Shown here piece after piece: positions 1-5,931 of a stretch of 11,073 bases of DNA; within the stretch, counting starts at the first letter, position 1; every line of letters begins with the position of its first letter. The translations under genes and the position numbers were made by a program. The DNA lies in contig DAINAR010000077.1 in assembly GCA_036733345.1 (NCBI GenBank), positions 1-11,073 of the forward strand, given 5' to 3'. This stretch comes from JAFGMQ01 sp036733345. Lineage in GTDB: Bacteria; Desulfobacterota; DSM-4660; Desulfatiglandales; Desulfatiglandaceae. A model generated the notes under the pieces. It worked only from the letters and a program-made list of their open reading frames with translations, had not been told where the DNA came from and searched no databases.

Positions 1-2172
1 CACCATCTTGAGATTCCTGCTCGCATCAACATAATCCGGCCTTATTCTCAAAGCCTCGGAAAAACACTCCCCAGCCTCCCTGAACCTTCCCTGCCTCGCG
101 TATGCAACTCCCAGATCATTATGCGCCTCTGCATAATCAGGCCTCATTCGAATAGCCTCCTGATAATGCCTGACGGCTTTTTCGAGATCTCCCTTGCGGG
201 CCAGTATGCCTGCCAGGTTTTTATGTGCATCAGCACCCGGATTTATGCGCAGGGCCTCCGAGTAATGATATATTGCCTCATCGATCTTCCCCTTTAAAGC
301 AAAGGCATTGCCCATATTGTTATGGGCATCTGAATAATCGGGCCTGCTGGATAATGCCTCCTGAAAATGTTTAACAGCCCGTTCAATCTGTCCCGCGCGG
401 GCAAGTAAAGTCCCCAGGTTGTTATGCGCTTCAGCATAGTTCGGATTTATCCGCAGGGCCGTTTCATAGCGCTCCACGGCTTCGTTCATAAACCCCGTTT
501 CCGCCAGGACAACCCCAAGGTTGTTATTTACAATTTCATTGTCTTTTCTGATACGCAGTGCCTCAAGGTAGTGTCTTATTGCAGAGCTGTAGTCCCCCTT
601 ACGCCCCAGAGCCAACCCGAGATTGTTGTGGGCCTCGGAATACTCTGGCTTCAAATCAATCGCCCTGCGGTACCGATTTATTGCACTGTCAACATCCCCC
701 ATAGCTAACAAGGCATTGCCGAGATTATTATATGTCATTGAATCACGAGGTTTGATCTCCAGGGCCTTTGAAAAGTGCTCAACAGCCTCCTCAAATCTCT
801 TCTTATCTAAAAGAGCAAGGCCGAGGCCGTTATGCCCTCTGTTTGTATAAGGATTTTTGGATATAACATCAGTCCACAGGGTTGTTTTATCCCTCCATGT
901 ATTATTTCTTGCGTATGTGCAGATGGAAAAAAACAGGACAATACAGATAAGAACTGAAAAGGCGGCTGATCTCCTGAATGACATAAAACGAAACAGGAGA
1001 TAAGGGACAATAAGGGCAAAGCCGAACATGGGCAGATAGAGCCTGTGCTCAAATACCAGCTCAAGCTGAACAAAGGATGACTCAAGAAAAAGGTTAATAA
1101 AGAACCACATTATGCAGAAGGAAACCATACGGTTTTTACGGGCAAGATATGCCCCAAGGCCGATTATGCCTGCAATAATAGTGATCGCAGGCAGAGTCGT
1201 AATCGGGTCTGTCAGTGAATGAGAAATGTAAAAGGAGTGAAGAAGGTTCAACCGGCCCGGCAATGGCAAAAGGATGAGGCTTATATAAAACAACACAACC
1301 CTGGGCTGAGTCAGCAGGCGTTCTCCGAGGCTGAATTCACGGTATTTGTATCCTGATATTACTCGTTCAAAAGGATTTCCGTTAAAATATATATAACCCA
1401 GAATAAACACGAAAATCACTATTCCAACAAGATATGGAATCTGACGCCTGAACCAGGCATAATCCAAATCCCTGACAAAATACCATTCATATAAAAAAAT
1501 AATGAATGGTAGTGTAACTGCCGTTGGTTTTGTGCCAAGGGCCATGATCCATGACACAAGGCATGCGACAAGCAGGATAAGTTTTTTGGTGTTTGTCAGG
1601 GCCATGCGGCCTTTGATATATAAAAGCAGCGACAGGAGATAGAACATCGCTGCCATGCTGTTCATTCTCTGAACAATATAGGTAACGCTCTGTGTTTGAA
1701 TTGGGTGGGCAGTAAATATCAGGGCGGAAAAGAGTGAACAGATAAGAATTAAGAGTGAAGAATTAGATGAGTTATCAGTTAAAAGTGATGAATTAAGAGT
1801 GGGGGGTGTGGCCCTTGAATGAAAGACCTGTCCAAATATGGTTAATGCAAGAAAATAGACGAGAATCCCGTTCAACAGGTGAATGATAATATTTACAACA
1901 TGATAGCCTGTGACATTATACCGGCCGAAATAGTAGTTAAGGGCAAAGGAGATGTTTGCCACGGGCCTTTTTGAAGCAGGGCTTTTGAAGCCTGCATCAA
2001 TCAATGATTCCGGATCAAGACTTGTCAGCCGGATATAACGGTTTCCTGTAATGCTGTCTGCGTCGTCAAAAACAAATGGGGTCTTGAATGTGTTTGAATA
2101 GATAATAATACCGAGGACAAAGATGGCAAGGACGGCAATTAGATGATATCTCAATTCTGTTTTTGTTTTCAT
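1..2172 (-). CDS. TMTC-like glycosyltransferase-C membrane protein with TPR repeats (5' part, runs off window)
   Basis: This is an open frame of 724 codons from the ATG at 2172 with no stop before base 1, so the C-terminus is missing. Residues 1-420 are strongly hydrophobic with about ten membrane segments. An early loop carries FDDADS (acidic pair D36-D37), followed later by ALGTKPTAVTLP (near 211-222) and EHRLYLP (375-381). These are hallmarks of the bacterial relatives of eukaryotic TMTC proteins, GT-C fold enzymes thought to use a lipid-linked sugar outside the membrane. From residue 445 eight 34-residue TPRs follow (NNLG...A...Y..AL.I.P). The likely role, transfer of sugar to exported protein, is inferred from the family; the substrate is unknown and pilin is a candidate by proximity only. 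No convincing Shine-Dalgarno precedes the ATG, and stops lie upstream around 2230. A serine/asparagine-rich stretch at 125-141 is encoded by low-complexity repeat DNA. Confidence 0.88.
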   Translation of the reverse strand, partial: MKTKTELRYHLIAVLAIFVLGIIIYSNTFKTPFVFDDADSITGNRYIRLTSLDPESLIDAGFKSPASKRPVANISFALNYYFGRYNVTGYHVVNIIIHLLNGILVYFLALTIFGQVFHSRATPPTLNSSLLTDNSSNSSLLILICSLFSALIFTAHPIQTQSVTYIVQRMNSMAAMFYLLSLLLYIKGRMALTNTKKLILLVACLVSWIMALGTKPTAVTLPFIIFLYEWYFVRDLDYAWFRRQIPYLVGIVIFVFILGYIYFNGNPFERVISGYKYREFSLGERLLTQPRVVLFYISLILLPLPGRLNLLHSFYISHSLTDPITTLPAITIIAGIIGLGAYLARKNRMVSFCIMWFFINLFLESSFVQLELVFEHRLYLPMFGFALIVPYLLFRFMSFRRSAAFSVLICIVLFFSICTYARNNTWRDKTTLWTDVISKNPYTNRGHNGLGLALLDKKRFEEAVEHFSKALEIKPRDSMTYNNLGNALLAMGDVDSAINRYRRAIDLKPEYSEAHNNLGLALGRKGDYSSAIRHYLEALRIRKDNEIVNNNLGVVLAETGFMNEAVERYETALRINPNYAEAHNNLGTLLARAGQIERAVKHFQEALSSRPDYSDAHNNMGNAFALKGKIDEAIYHYSEALRINPGADAHKNLAGILARKGDLEKAVRHYQEAIRMRPDYAEAHNDLGVAYARQGRFREAGECFSEALRIRPDYVDASRNLKMV
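1746..1801. repeat. 12-bp direct repeat inside the TMTC/TPR gene
   Basis: GAATTAAGAGTG occurs at 1746-1757 and again at 1790-1801, with related AGTGA/GAATTA words between. The stretch is read in frame on the minus strand as a Ser/Asn/Leu-rich loop (about residues 124-141) between two predicted membrane segments. It looks like intergenic-type low-complexity DNA that entered the gene without breaking the frame. Confidence 0.55.
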
Positions 2173-2292
2173 ATTTATTAAAGAAAGGGTCAAAGGGGCA
2201 CAAAGTTCAAGGGCCTTTTTGGTCTTTCTGGCTTATATTGTCTATTTGGTCCGTCCTGATCTCAGCCTATTGCCTTGTAGCTTGAACCTTAC

Positions 2293-2691
2293 CTATACCC
2301 ATACTATTTTAACCAGATGCTCCACCTTCATGAATTCAGGATCTCCGGTAACGATTGATGCCTTAAACACAAGAGCTGTTGCAACGGCAAAACAATCAGC
2401 ATATGATATCGCATATTCAGCCTTGACTTCCGAGGCCGACAATATGATATCAGATGAAGGAGAAATAACCTGAATTGGTAATTCAAAGAACTCCTCCAGG
2501 TGTCTTTTTGCAGATGCCAATCCAAGCCTTCTTATGGTCTTATAATAAACCTCTCCCAGGTTTATCTCGCTTATATAGGCCTTAAGATCTCCCTTATGAG
2601 ACGAAACAAGCAGCCTTTCAACCGTTTCAGCACCGTCCTCATCCTGATAGAATTTCAGGATCGCATGAGAGTCAAAAAGAATGTCCGTCAT
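2293..2691 (-). CDS. vapC: PIN-domain toxin of a VapC-type TA pair
   Basis: This is a PIN-domain ribonuclease, the toxin of a type II toxin-antitoxin pair; family members cut tRNA or other RNA with a metal-binding acidic cluster. From the chosen start (MTDILFDSHAIL) the protein has 132 residues, a usual VapC size. All four expected acidic residues are visible: D7 (LFDSHA), E47 (NLGEVYYKT), D99 (YADCFAVATAL) and D117 (VTGDPEF). I chose the ATG at 2691 because it puts the first Asp at position 7, as in most VapCs. An in-frame ATG at 2718, nine codons upstream, has a better-spaced AGGAG and is a real alternative. Either way the gene overlaps the end of the upstream antitoxin gene, indicating translational coupling. 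It is complete with no sign of damage. Confidence 0.88.
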   Translation of the reverse strand: MTDILFDSHAILKFYQDEDGAETVERLLVSSHKGDLKAYISEINLGEVYYKTIRRLGLASAKRHLEEFFELPIQVISPSSDIILSASEVKAEYAISYADCFAVATALVFKASIVTGDPEFMKVEHLVKIVWV

Positions 2692-2920
2692 CAAACTTAT
2701 TATCCCTCTTTCTTTCATCCAACAGCTCCTGGGCCAAGGAAGCCCCTCCCTTAAGGATTCCTCTCATTGCCTTAATAGGGTCATCGGGAAGAGGTGTAAT
2801 TTCAGCATGTTTGTCAACAATGCGGAACAACACCTTTTTACCTGGGGTTATACCAAGCTTATCCCTGACCTCCTTGGGGATTACAATCTGACCTTTGGCG
2901 GACGTTATTGCTGTGGGCAT
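2672..2920 (-). CDS. AbrB/MazE-type antitoxin paired with the PIN toxin
   Basis: The product has 82 residues. Positions 3-45 form a swapped-hairpin AbrB/SpoVT DNA-binding domain (TSAKGQIVIPKEVRDKLGI, then PGKKVLFRI). The charged C-terminal tail (near 55-82) should wrap the partner toxin. It should neutralise the PIN toxin encoded immediately downstream and repress their shared promoter, as is usual for such pairs; autoregulation is inferred. The start is secure: GGAGGT lies 8 bases upstream of the ATG. The gene overlaps the toxin gene by 20 bases (47 with the longer toxin start). Confidence 0.9.
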   Translation of the reverse strand: MPTAITSAKGQIVIPKEVRDKLGITPGKKVLFRIVDKHAEITPLPDDPIKAMRGILKGGASLAQELLDERKRDNKFDDGHSF

Positions 2921-2962
2921 TTGCTCTTACCTCCATCTGTTTGGTTTTACCAGAACAAGTTT

Positions 2963-2992
2963 AGTATAACAAAAATAAAAACATACAGTCAA
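2963..2992 (-). promoter_or_regulatory. Sigma-70 type promoter of the AbrB/PIN operon
   Basis: On the minus strand TTGACT (2992-2987) and TATACT (2968-2963) are separated by 18 bases and lie about 40 bases upstream of the antitoxin start. This is close to consensus and correctly placed. The spacing is one base over the optimum, which would suit a repressible promoter. Confidence 0.6.
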
Positions 2993-3024
2993 CCATATAA
3001 TACGTCAGGTGGTCTGCTCTGTTT

Positions 3025-3048
3025 AACCGCCGATTTTTGTGGCGGGTT
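3025..3048. repeat. Hairpin of the dispersed palindrome family
   Basis: AACCGCC (3025-3031) and GGCGGGTT (3041-3048) form a stem with one bulged base around a 9-base loop. The same wording (CC-GCC ... GGCGGGT) recurs in the repeat mosaic near 5561-5586 and 6870-6945, so this is probably a lone fragment of that family rather than a terminator. Confidence 0.45.
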
Positions 3049-3107
3049 TGGTCTGTGCCAACGAACCTGAATTGCTTCACAAGTAACAGTTTAGCTTTTT
3101 AAAAAAA

Positions 3108-3164
3108 TTGACGGGATTTACAGGAAATTCAGGATTAAGACCATTTAATCTTATCCTGTTAATC
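3108..3164. repeat. TTGACGGGAT-type intergenic repeat with central hairpin
   Basis: This stretch starts TTGACGGGATTTACAGG and ends in a TTATCCTGTTAAT word. In its middle GATTAA (3133-3138) and TTAATC (3145-3150) form a perfect stem. The TTGACGGGAT / TATCCTGT vocabulary recurs at 3445-3460, 5112-5130 and 7949-8029, so this is one member of a second dispersed repeat family, distinct from the TGTCATTTCG family. Confidence 0.5.
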
Positions 3165-3233
3165 GATATTGAAATCCTTTTCTTTTACTTCAATTTCAAC
3201 TTTCGGTTCACCGAAATTAATGGGTAACCCTGC

Positions 3234-3283
3234 AGGATTTCTCCTGGAGTTTATCCCGATGAAAATCGGGGGTCGAAATGACA
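3234..3283. repeat. Single arm of the TGTCATTTCG repeat, CCCGAT...ATCGGG core
   Basis: Read on the minus strand this is TGTCATTTCGA, then a hairpin core with CCCGATTTTCATCGGG, then GAGAAATCC. It matches the right arm of the element at 3624-3724 over nearly its whole 50 bp. No opposing arm is visible nearby, so it is a solo arm. Confidence 0.65.
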
Positions 3284-3500
3284 CTTCTTGATTGACACGA
3301 CAATACCAACAATATAGTCATTGAGTTACCCTGTTACTGTTATTCACATTCTTAAGGCCATGATTCTTTTTTATGATTTACCGGATAGCTGCAATGAGAG
3401 GAAAACCTTGTTCTTGTTCTTGAAACAAAGAGGATCTTGTATATCCTGTTATCCTGTCGGAATCTTGGCAAAAGCCTAACCAATTACCTTCACAATAACT

Positions 3501-3541
3501 TTGTGACAAAATTTGTCAAAATATTCCAAATATTGTCAAAA
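3501..3541. promoter_or_regulatory. Possible activator (PilR-like) binding region upstream of pilA
   Basis: TTGTCAAAA occurs at 3513-3521 and again at 3533-3541, exactly 20 bp (about two helical turns) apart, with a related TTGTGACAAAA at 3501-3511. Sigma-54 promoters need an upstream enhancer, and in Pseudomonas PilR recognises clustered TGTC words. The site lies about 240-280 bp upstream of the sigma-54 promoter, a permissible distance. That this is a PilR site is inference. Confidence 0.35.
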
Positions 3542-3623
3542 ATCATGCTCAGGGGCAGAGATACTATTATATATTTTTAGTTAATCCGACTTGATTTAAA
3601 ATAATATCGAGGCCTTTGAAACT

Positions 3624-3724
3624 TGTCATTTCGAGGAGCAAAGCGATGAGAAATCTTAATGATTCAATTGTGTTAGGATTTCTCCCGGAATTTATCCCGA
3701 TGAAAATCGGGGGCCGAAATGACA
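3624..3724. mobile_element. MITE-like palindromic element between enhancer region and pilA promoter
   Basis: The left arm (3624-3657) begins TGTCATTTCGAGGAGC and ends GAGAAATCTT. The right arm (3675-3724), read in reverse, begins TGTCATTTCGG and ends GAGAAATCCT but carries a different core with CCCGATTTTCATCGGG. The two arms are inverted around a 17-bp middle. The outer and inner boxes are shared with the elements at 5611-5720, 5893-6267 and 6480-6583. No clear target duplication is seen. Confidence 0.6.
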
Positions 3725-3782
3725 AATTTGAAAAGCCTGATATTGCAGGCTTACACCATCGCCGGTCAATAACCTCTTAATA

Positions 3783-3798
3783 TGGCACATATATTGCT
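3783..3798 (+). promoter_or_regulatory. Sigma-54 promoter of pilA
   Basis: TGGCACATATATTGCT matches the sigma-54 (RpoN) consensus TGGCAC-N5-TTGCW, with GG and GC spaced 10 bases apart as required. It sits 172 bases upstream of the pilA start, giving a leader of about 160 nt. pilA is sigma-54/PilR controlled in Pseudomonas, Myxococcus and Geobacter, so placement and family agree. Confidence 0.85.
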
Positions 3799-3969
3799 TC
3801 AAAAGCAATGCGGAGTCTTGACAGATTAATTTTAAAGCAAATTCTCGTCCTGTGACGGAAAAAATATTGTAAACGGAAATATTCTGGAAGGAGGTGGCAA
3901 AAATACATCAGCATAATCTAAAGAAGCTGTAAATAATCTGAAAAATTTTAAATAGAAAGGAGATAAGAA

Positions 3970-4668
3970 ATGTTACAGAAGTTTATGGTAAAAAAAGAAA
4001 AGGGTTTCACCCTTATCGAGTTGATGATCGTTATTGCCATCATCGGTATCCTTGCGGCAATCGCTGTGCCCCAGTTTCTCTCCTACAGGCTGAGGTCATA
4101 CAATGCCGCGGCCAAGGCGGTAGCTCACAATTTAAAGGCAGATAATGCAAATTTGAATTCGGAACTTGGTGGATATGGGTGGACTGAAGCAGCTGACGAC
4201 CTTTTAGTTAATCCTACTGGACTAACAGCTATTGCGAATACACAATTTGTAGGACAAATGGCTATACCGGCATCAGCTACGGTACGAGGTGCACGTTTGG
4301 CTGGAACTGTTGTTGATCCTAATGGTAATCCACGTGATATGGCTATTCCAACAGCGCTGGGAAATTCTATGATTGCATTTGTGCAGACAGAGATTGTCCC
4401 TGCCGCTGCCGGACAGCGTGCGGAATCATTTATTCTTGTTACTCAGCATTTTCGTGGTGATGCAGCTTACGGAATGGACAGTGATGTAGAAAATGCACTA
4501 TATACAGTGAGCAATCCTGAGTGGCCAAGTACGGCTATTGCCTTGAACTTTGCTCAAGGGGTGACATCAGCCTTAGCACTTCCTCCAGCTGTGGCAGTGA
4601 ACAACGATGATTTCTTAGGACAGGCTGGCGGTGGCCTTCCTGCGCCTAATTGGGTCATAGGGCAATAG
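3970..4668 (+). CDS. pilA: Type IV pilin major subunit PilA (long form)
   Basis: This is a 232-residue prepilin, exported and polymerised into type IV pili for twitching, adhesion or DNA uptake. The leader is short and basic (residues 1-12, MLQKFMVKKEKG). The prepilin peptidase should cut after G12, giving mature FTLIELMIVIAIIGILAA with the E5 needed for assembly (E17 of the precursor). The hydrophobic N-terminal helix is followed by a globular domain of about 170 residues. That domain has no cysteine at all, so it lacks the C-terminal disulphide loop of Neisseria/Pseudomonas pilins; it resembles the long pilins of delta-proteobacterial type (AYGMDSD near residue 166). The start is supported by AAAGGAGA (3956-3963). 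An in-frame Met at residue 6 could give a shorter leader. A sigma-54 promoter lies upstream and a strong terminator downstream, so it is probably transcribed alone. Confidence 0.93.
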   Translation: MLQKFMVKKEKGFTLIELMIVIAIIGILAAIAVPQFLSYRLRSYNAAAKAVAHNLKADNANLNSELGGYGWTEAADDLLVNPTGLTAIANTQFVGQMAIPASATVRGARLAGTVVDPNGNPRDMAIPTALGNSMIAFVQTEIVPAAAGQRAESFILVTQHFRGDAAYGMDSDVENALYTVSNPEWPSTAIALNFAQGVTSALALPPAVAVNNDDFLGQAGGGLPAPNWVIGQ

Positions 4669-4743
4669 GTTAATTGTCAATTTGTTTGAAAACATTGGTC
4701 TCAGGCAGGACACCCAAAGACCCTCACTGATTAAAACATGACC

Positions 4744-4777
4744 AAAGCTGCAAGTCTTATGGCTTGCAGCTTTTTTT
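4744..4777 (+). terminator. Rho-independent terminator of pilA
   Basis: AAAGCTGCAAG (4744-4754) and CTTGCAGCTTT (4763-4773) form a perfect 11-bp stem around an 8-base loop, followed by a run of T to 4777. It lies 75 bases past the pilA stop. Confidence 0.92.
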
Positions 4778-4791
4778 AAAGGAAAACAGGG

Positions 4792-4917
4792 ATGGGGCCG
4801 GACCCTTTAAAAAAAAGAACAAAGAAATTCACCGTCGTTGAGCTTATGATAGCAATTGCCATTATCATAATCCTCGTTGCAATCGCCGCTCCGTATCTGC
4901 ACATGTTATACCATTAG
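4792..4917 (+). pseudogene. Truncated second type IV pilin (N-terminal helix only)
   Basis: A 41-codon frame starts at ATG 4792, has an AAAGGA-type ribosome site upstream, and ends at TAG 4915-4917. Its product has a basic leader (LKKRTKK) followed by FTVVELMIAIAI and a hydrophobic stretch ending AAPYLHMLYH, which is the N-terminal helix of a type IV pilin with Glu5 kept. The glycine normally needed at -1 for prepilin peptidase cleavage is replaced by lysine, and the globular domain is absent. It lies just beyond the pilA terminator. The simplest reading is a decayed pilin gene. A short helix-only pilin such as the Geobacter PilA-N type is the alternative, but the missing glycine and the length (about 29 residues after the cut) argue against it. 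Confidence 0.65.
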
Positions 4918-4928
4918 TGCAACTAATG
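4912..4928. repeat. Perfect inverted repeat across the stop of the pilin fragment
   Basis: CATTAGT (4912-4918) and ACTAATG (4922-4928) form a perfect 7-bp stem with a 3-base loop, and the stop codon lies inside the left arm. No T-run follows, so it is not a typical terminator. Confidence 0.4.
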
Positions 4929-5033
4929 ACTATGTTCAGCATGAAGCTTATAGCTTTATAAAGTACCGGCGAGATACTATAAACAGGTATAGAGGGCATA
5001 AGGTGTAAGGTTGGAGGGTTTACTGAAAAAAAT

Positions 5034-5078
5034 GAACATCGAACAATCGAACGTCCAACATCGAATGTTGAATGTAAC
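5034..5078. repeat. AACATCGAA-type low-complexity repeat
   Basis: Degenerate copies of the word AACATCGAA occur in tandem here, including a perfect inverted repeat CAACAT-CGA-ATGTTG at 5056-5070. It lies in the non-coding stretch 4918-5208, in which I see no gene; a TATCCTGTTATCCTGTC word of the second repeat family follows near 5112-5130. Confidence 0.5.
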
Positions 5079-5208
5079 AAAAGGGAACCAAGTTCCCTAT
5101 AAAAATCAGGCTTATCCTGTTATCCTGTCAAATGTATTTCCTTAAATTTATAGTTATGCTACTGAAACCCAACCCATGATAACTGATACATGAATGCTTA
5201 CGAAAAGT

Positions 5209-5237
5209 TTGACTGCTCACTAAAAACCATATAAAAT
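5209..5237 (+). promoter_or_regulatory. Sigma-70 type promoter of vapB
   Basis: TTGACT (5209-5214) and TAAAAT (5232-5237) are spaced exactly 17 bases apart, 30 bases upstream of the vapB start codon. GAGGT at 5257-5261 provides the ribosome site. Confidence 0.6.
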
Positions 5238-5267
5238 GATAAACATTATGGTTATTGAGGTAACTAT

Positions 5268-5462
5268 ATGCCAAGAATGATCAAAAAGACAATTGAACTT
5301 GATCAGGATTACATAGATAAGGTAAAACTGATCTTCGAAGTGCATACAGAAAAGGAGGCTGTTAACAAGGCCCTGGAGATGGCTGTGATTGACGATAATA
5401 TCATCAATGCACACGATACGGTGGGAGGAAAAGGCGATTTGATAGAAGAGGTCTTCAAATGA
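5268..5462 (+). CDS. vapB: VapB-family antitoxin (partner toxin truncated)
   Basis: This 64-residue protein resembles short VapB antitoxins: an N-terminal strand (IKKTIELDQDYIDKVKLIF) followed by TEKEAVNKALEMAV, the helix pair of a ribbon-helix-helix DNA-binding domain. A C-terminal tail ending GDLIEEVFK would normally bind the PIN toxin. GAGGT lies 6 bases before the ATG and a good promoter lies 30 bases upstream, so it is likely expressed. Its stop overlaps the downstream toxin start as ATGA (5459-5462), the usual coupling of vapBC pairs. Because the toxin is cut off after about 16 codons, this is now an orphan antitoxin that may only repress its own promoter or counteract a related toxin elsewhere (inference). 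Confidence 0.8.
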   Translation: MPRMIKKTIELDQDYIDKVKLIFEVHTEKEAVNKALEMAVIDDNIINAHDTVGGKGDLIEEVFK

Positions 5463-5560
5463 AGGTCATATTCGATACTAACGTCTATGTATCGTTTATA
5501 AGAAATCGCTGCTCCGCATCTGCAAAACTATTGTTCTTTGTCCCAGCCAAAGGCTGGTAA
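5459..5560 (+). pseudogene. vapC: Truncated VapC (PIN) toxin
   Basis: It begins MKVIFDTNVYVSFI, a clear PIN-domain start with the first catalytic Asp (D6) and the TN that usually follows. After about residue 16 the PIN similarity stops and the frame runs through repeat DNA to a TAA at 5558-5560. The product would have 33 residues against about 130 for the family, with three of four acidic residues missing, so it is inactive. The break falls just before the direct repeat that starts at 5521. A 21-base stretch at the junction (about 5501-5521) matches 19 bases of the truncated pilin near 4883. Confidence 0.8.
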
Positions 5561-5649
5561 ACCCTCCACAAAGACTGGCGGGTAAACTTTCGAATCCTGT
5601 CATCCTCTCCTGTCATTTCGAATCCTGCTGCAAGCAGGTGAGAAATCTT
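5521..5649. repeat. Direct repeat DR1, copy a
   Basis: This 129-bp block is almost identical to 5801-5931; I count two single-base insertions and a few substitutions. It holds two hairpins, CCAGCC-AAA-GGCTGG and CCC-T-CCA...TGG-C-GGG, then the left arm of a TGTCATTTCG element. It starts at TGCAAAA directly after the break in the vapC remnant. Confidence 0.85.
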
Positions 5650-5720
5650 GCTTTTCTGAGGCGCTTATTGCTGCCATGGCGTATTCAAGATTTCTCGTCG
5701 CTATGCTCCTCGAAATGACA
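5611..5720. mobile_element. 110-bp MITE-like palindromic element, copy 1
   Basis: The left arm (5611-5650) begins TGTCATTTCGAATCC, holds the hairpin CCTGCTGCAAGCAGG and ends GAGAAATCTTG. The right arm (5686-5720), read in reverse, begins TGTCATTTCGAGGAGC and also ends GAGAAATCTTG. The 35-bp middle is non-coding. It shares both arm types and the middle with the copy at 6480-6583. No protein is encoded, so it would depend on an enzyme supplied elsewhere. Confidence 0.75.
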
Positions 5721-5733
5721 GAAGGTGAAAACC

Positions 5734-5782
5734 CTCCTCAAAACAACACAAGCAACCTGCTACTTTAAAATAACAATAGGGG
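5734..5782. repeat. 49-bp direct repeat DR2, copy a
   Basis: It begins CTCCTCAAAACAACACAAGC and ends AATAACAATAGGGG. It matches 6620-6668 at 46 of 49 positions by my count. Each copy lies shortly after a MITE-like element, so the repeated unit may be the MITE plus its flank. Confidence 0.75.
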
Positions 5783-5800
5783 AAAAAAACTCGACACCTT

Positions 5801-5931
5801 TGCAAAAACTATTGTTCTTTGTCCCAGCCAAAGGCTGGTAAACCCTCCACAAAGACTGGCGGGTAAACTTTCGAATCATGTCATCCCTTCCCTGTCATTT
5901 CGAATCCTGCTGCAAGCAGGTGAGAAATCTT
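5801..5931. repeat. Direct repeat DR1, copy b
   Basis: This is the second copy of the block at 5521-5649, offset by 280 bp. Its end coincides with the left arm of the element that encloses the GIY-YIG gene. Confidence 0.85.

Noticed and set aside
2681..3070. Plus-strand 129-codon frame
   Set aside because: It is antisense to the AbrB antitoxin and its promoter, whose motifs and Shine-Dalgarno clearly establish the other strand.
3818..3823. Perfect TTGACA as a -35 box for a second pilA promoter
   Set aside because: No acceptable -10 follows at 16-18 bases; the sigma-54 site just upstream is a far better match.
3970..4668. PilA as a conductive Geobacter-type e-pilin
   Set aside because: The mature protein is about 220 residues with a large globular domain and few aromatics, unlike the short aromatic-rich e-pilins.
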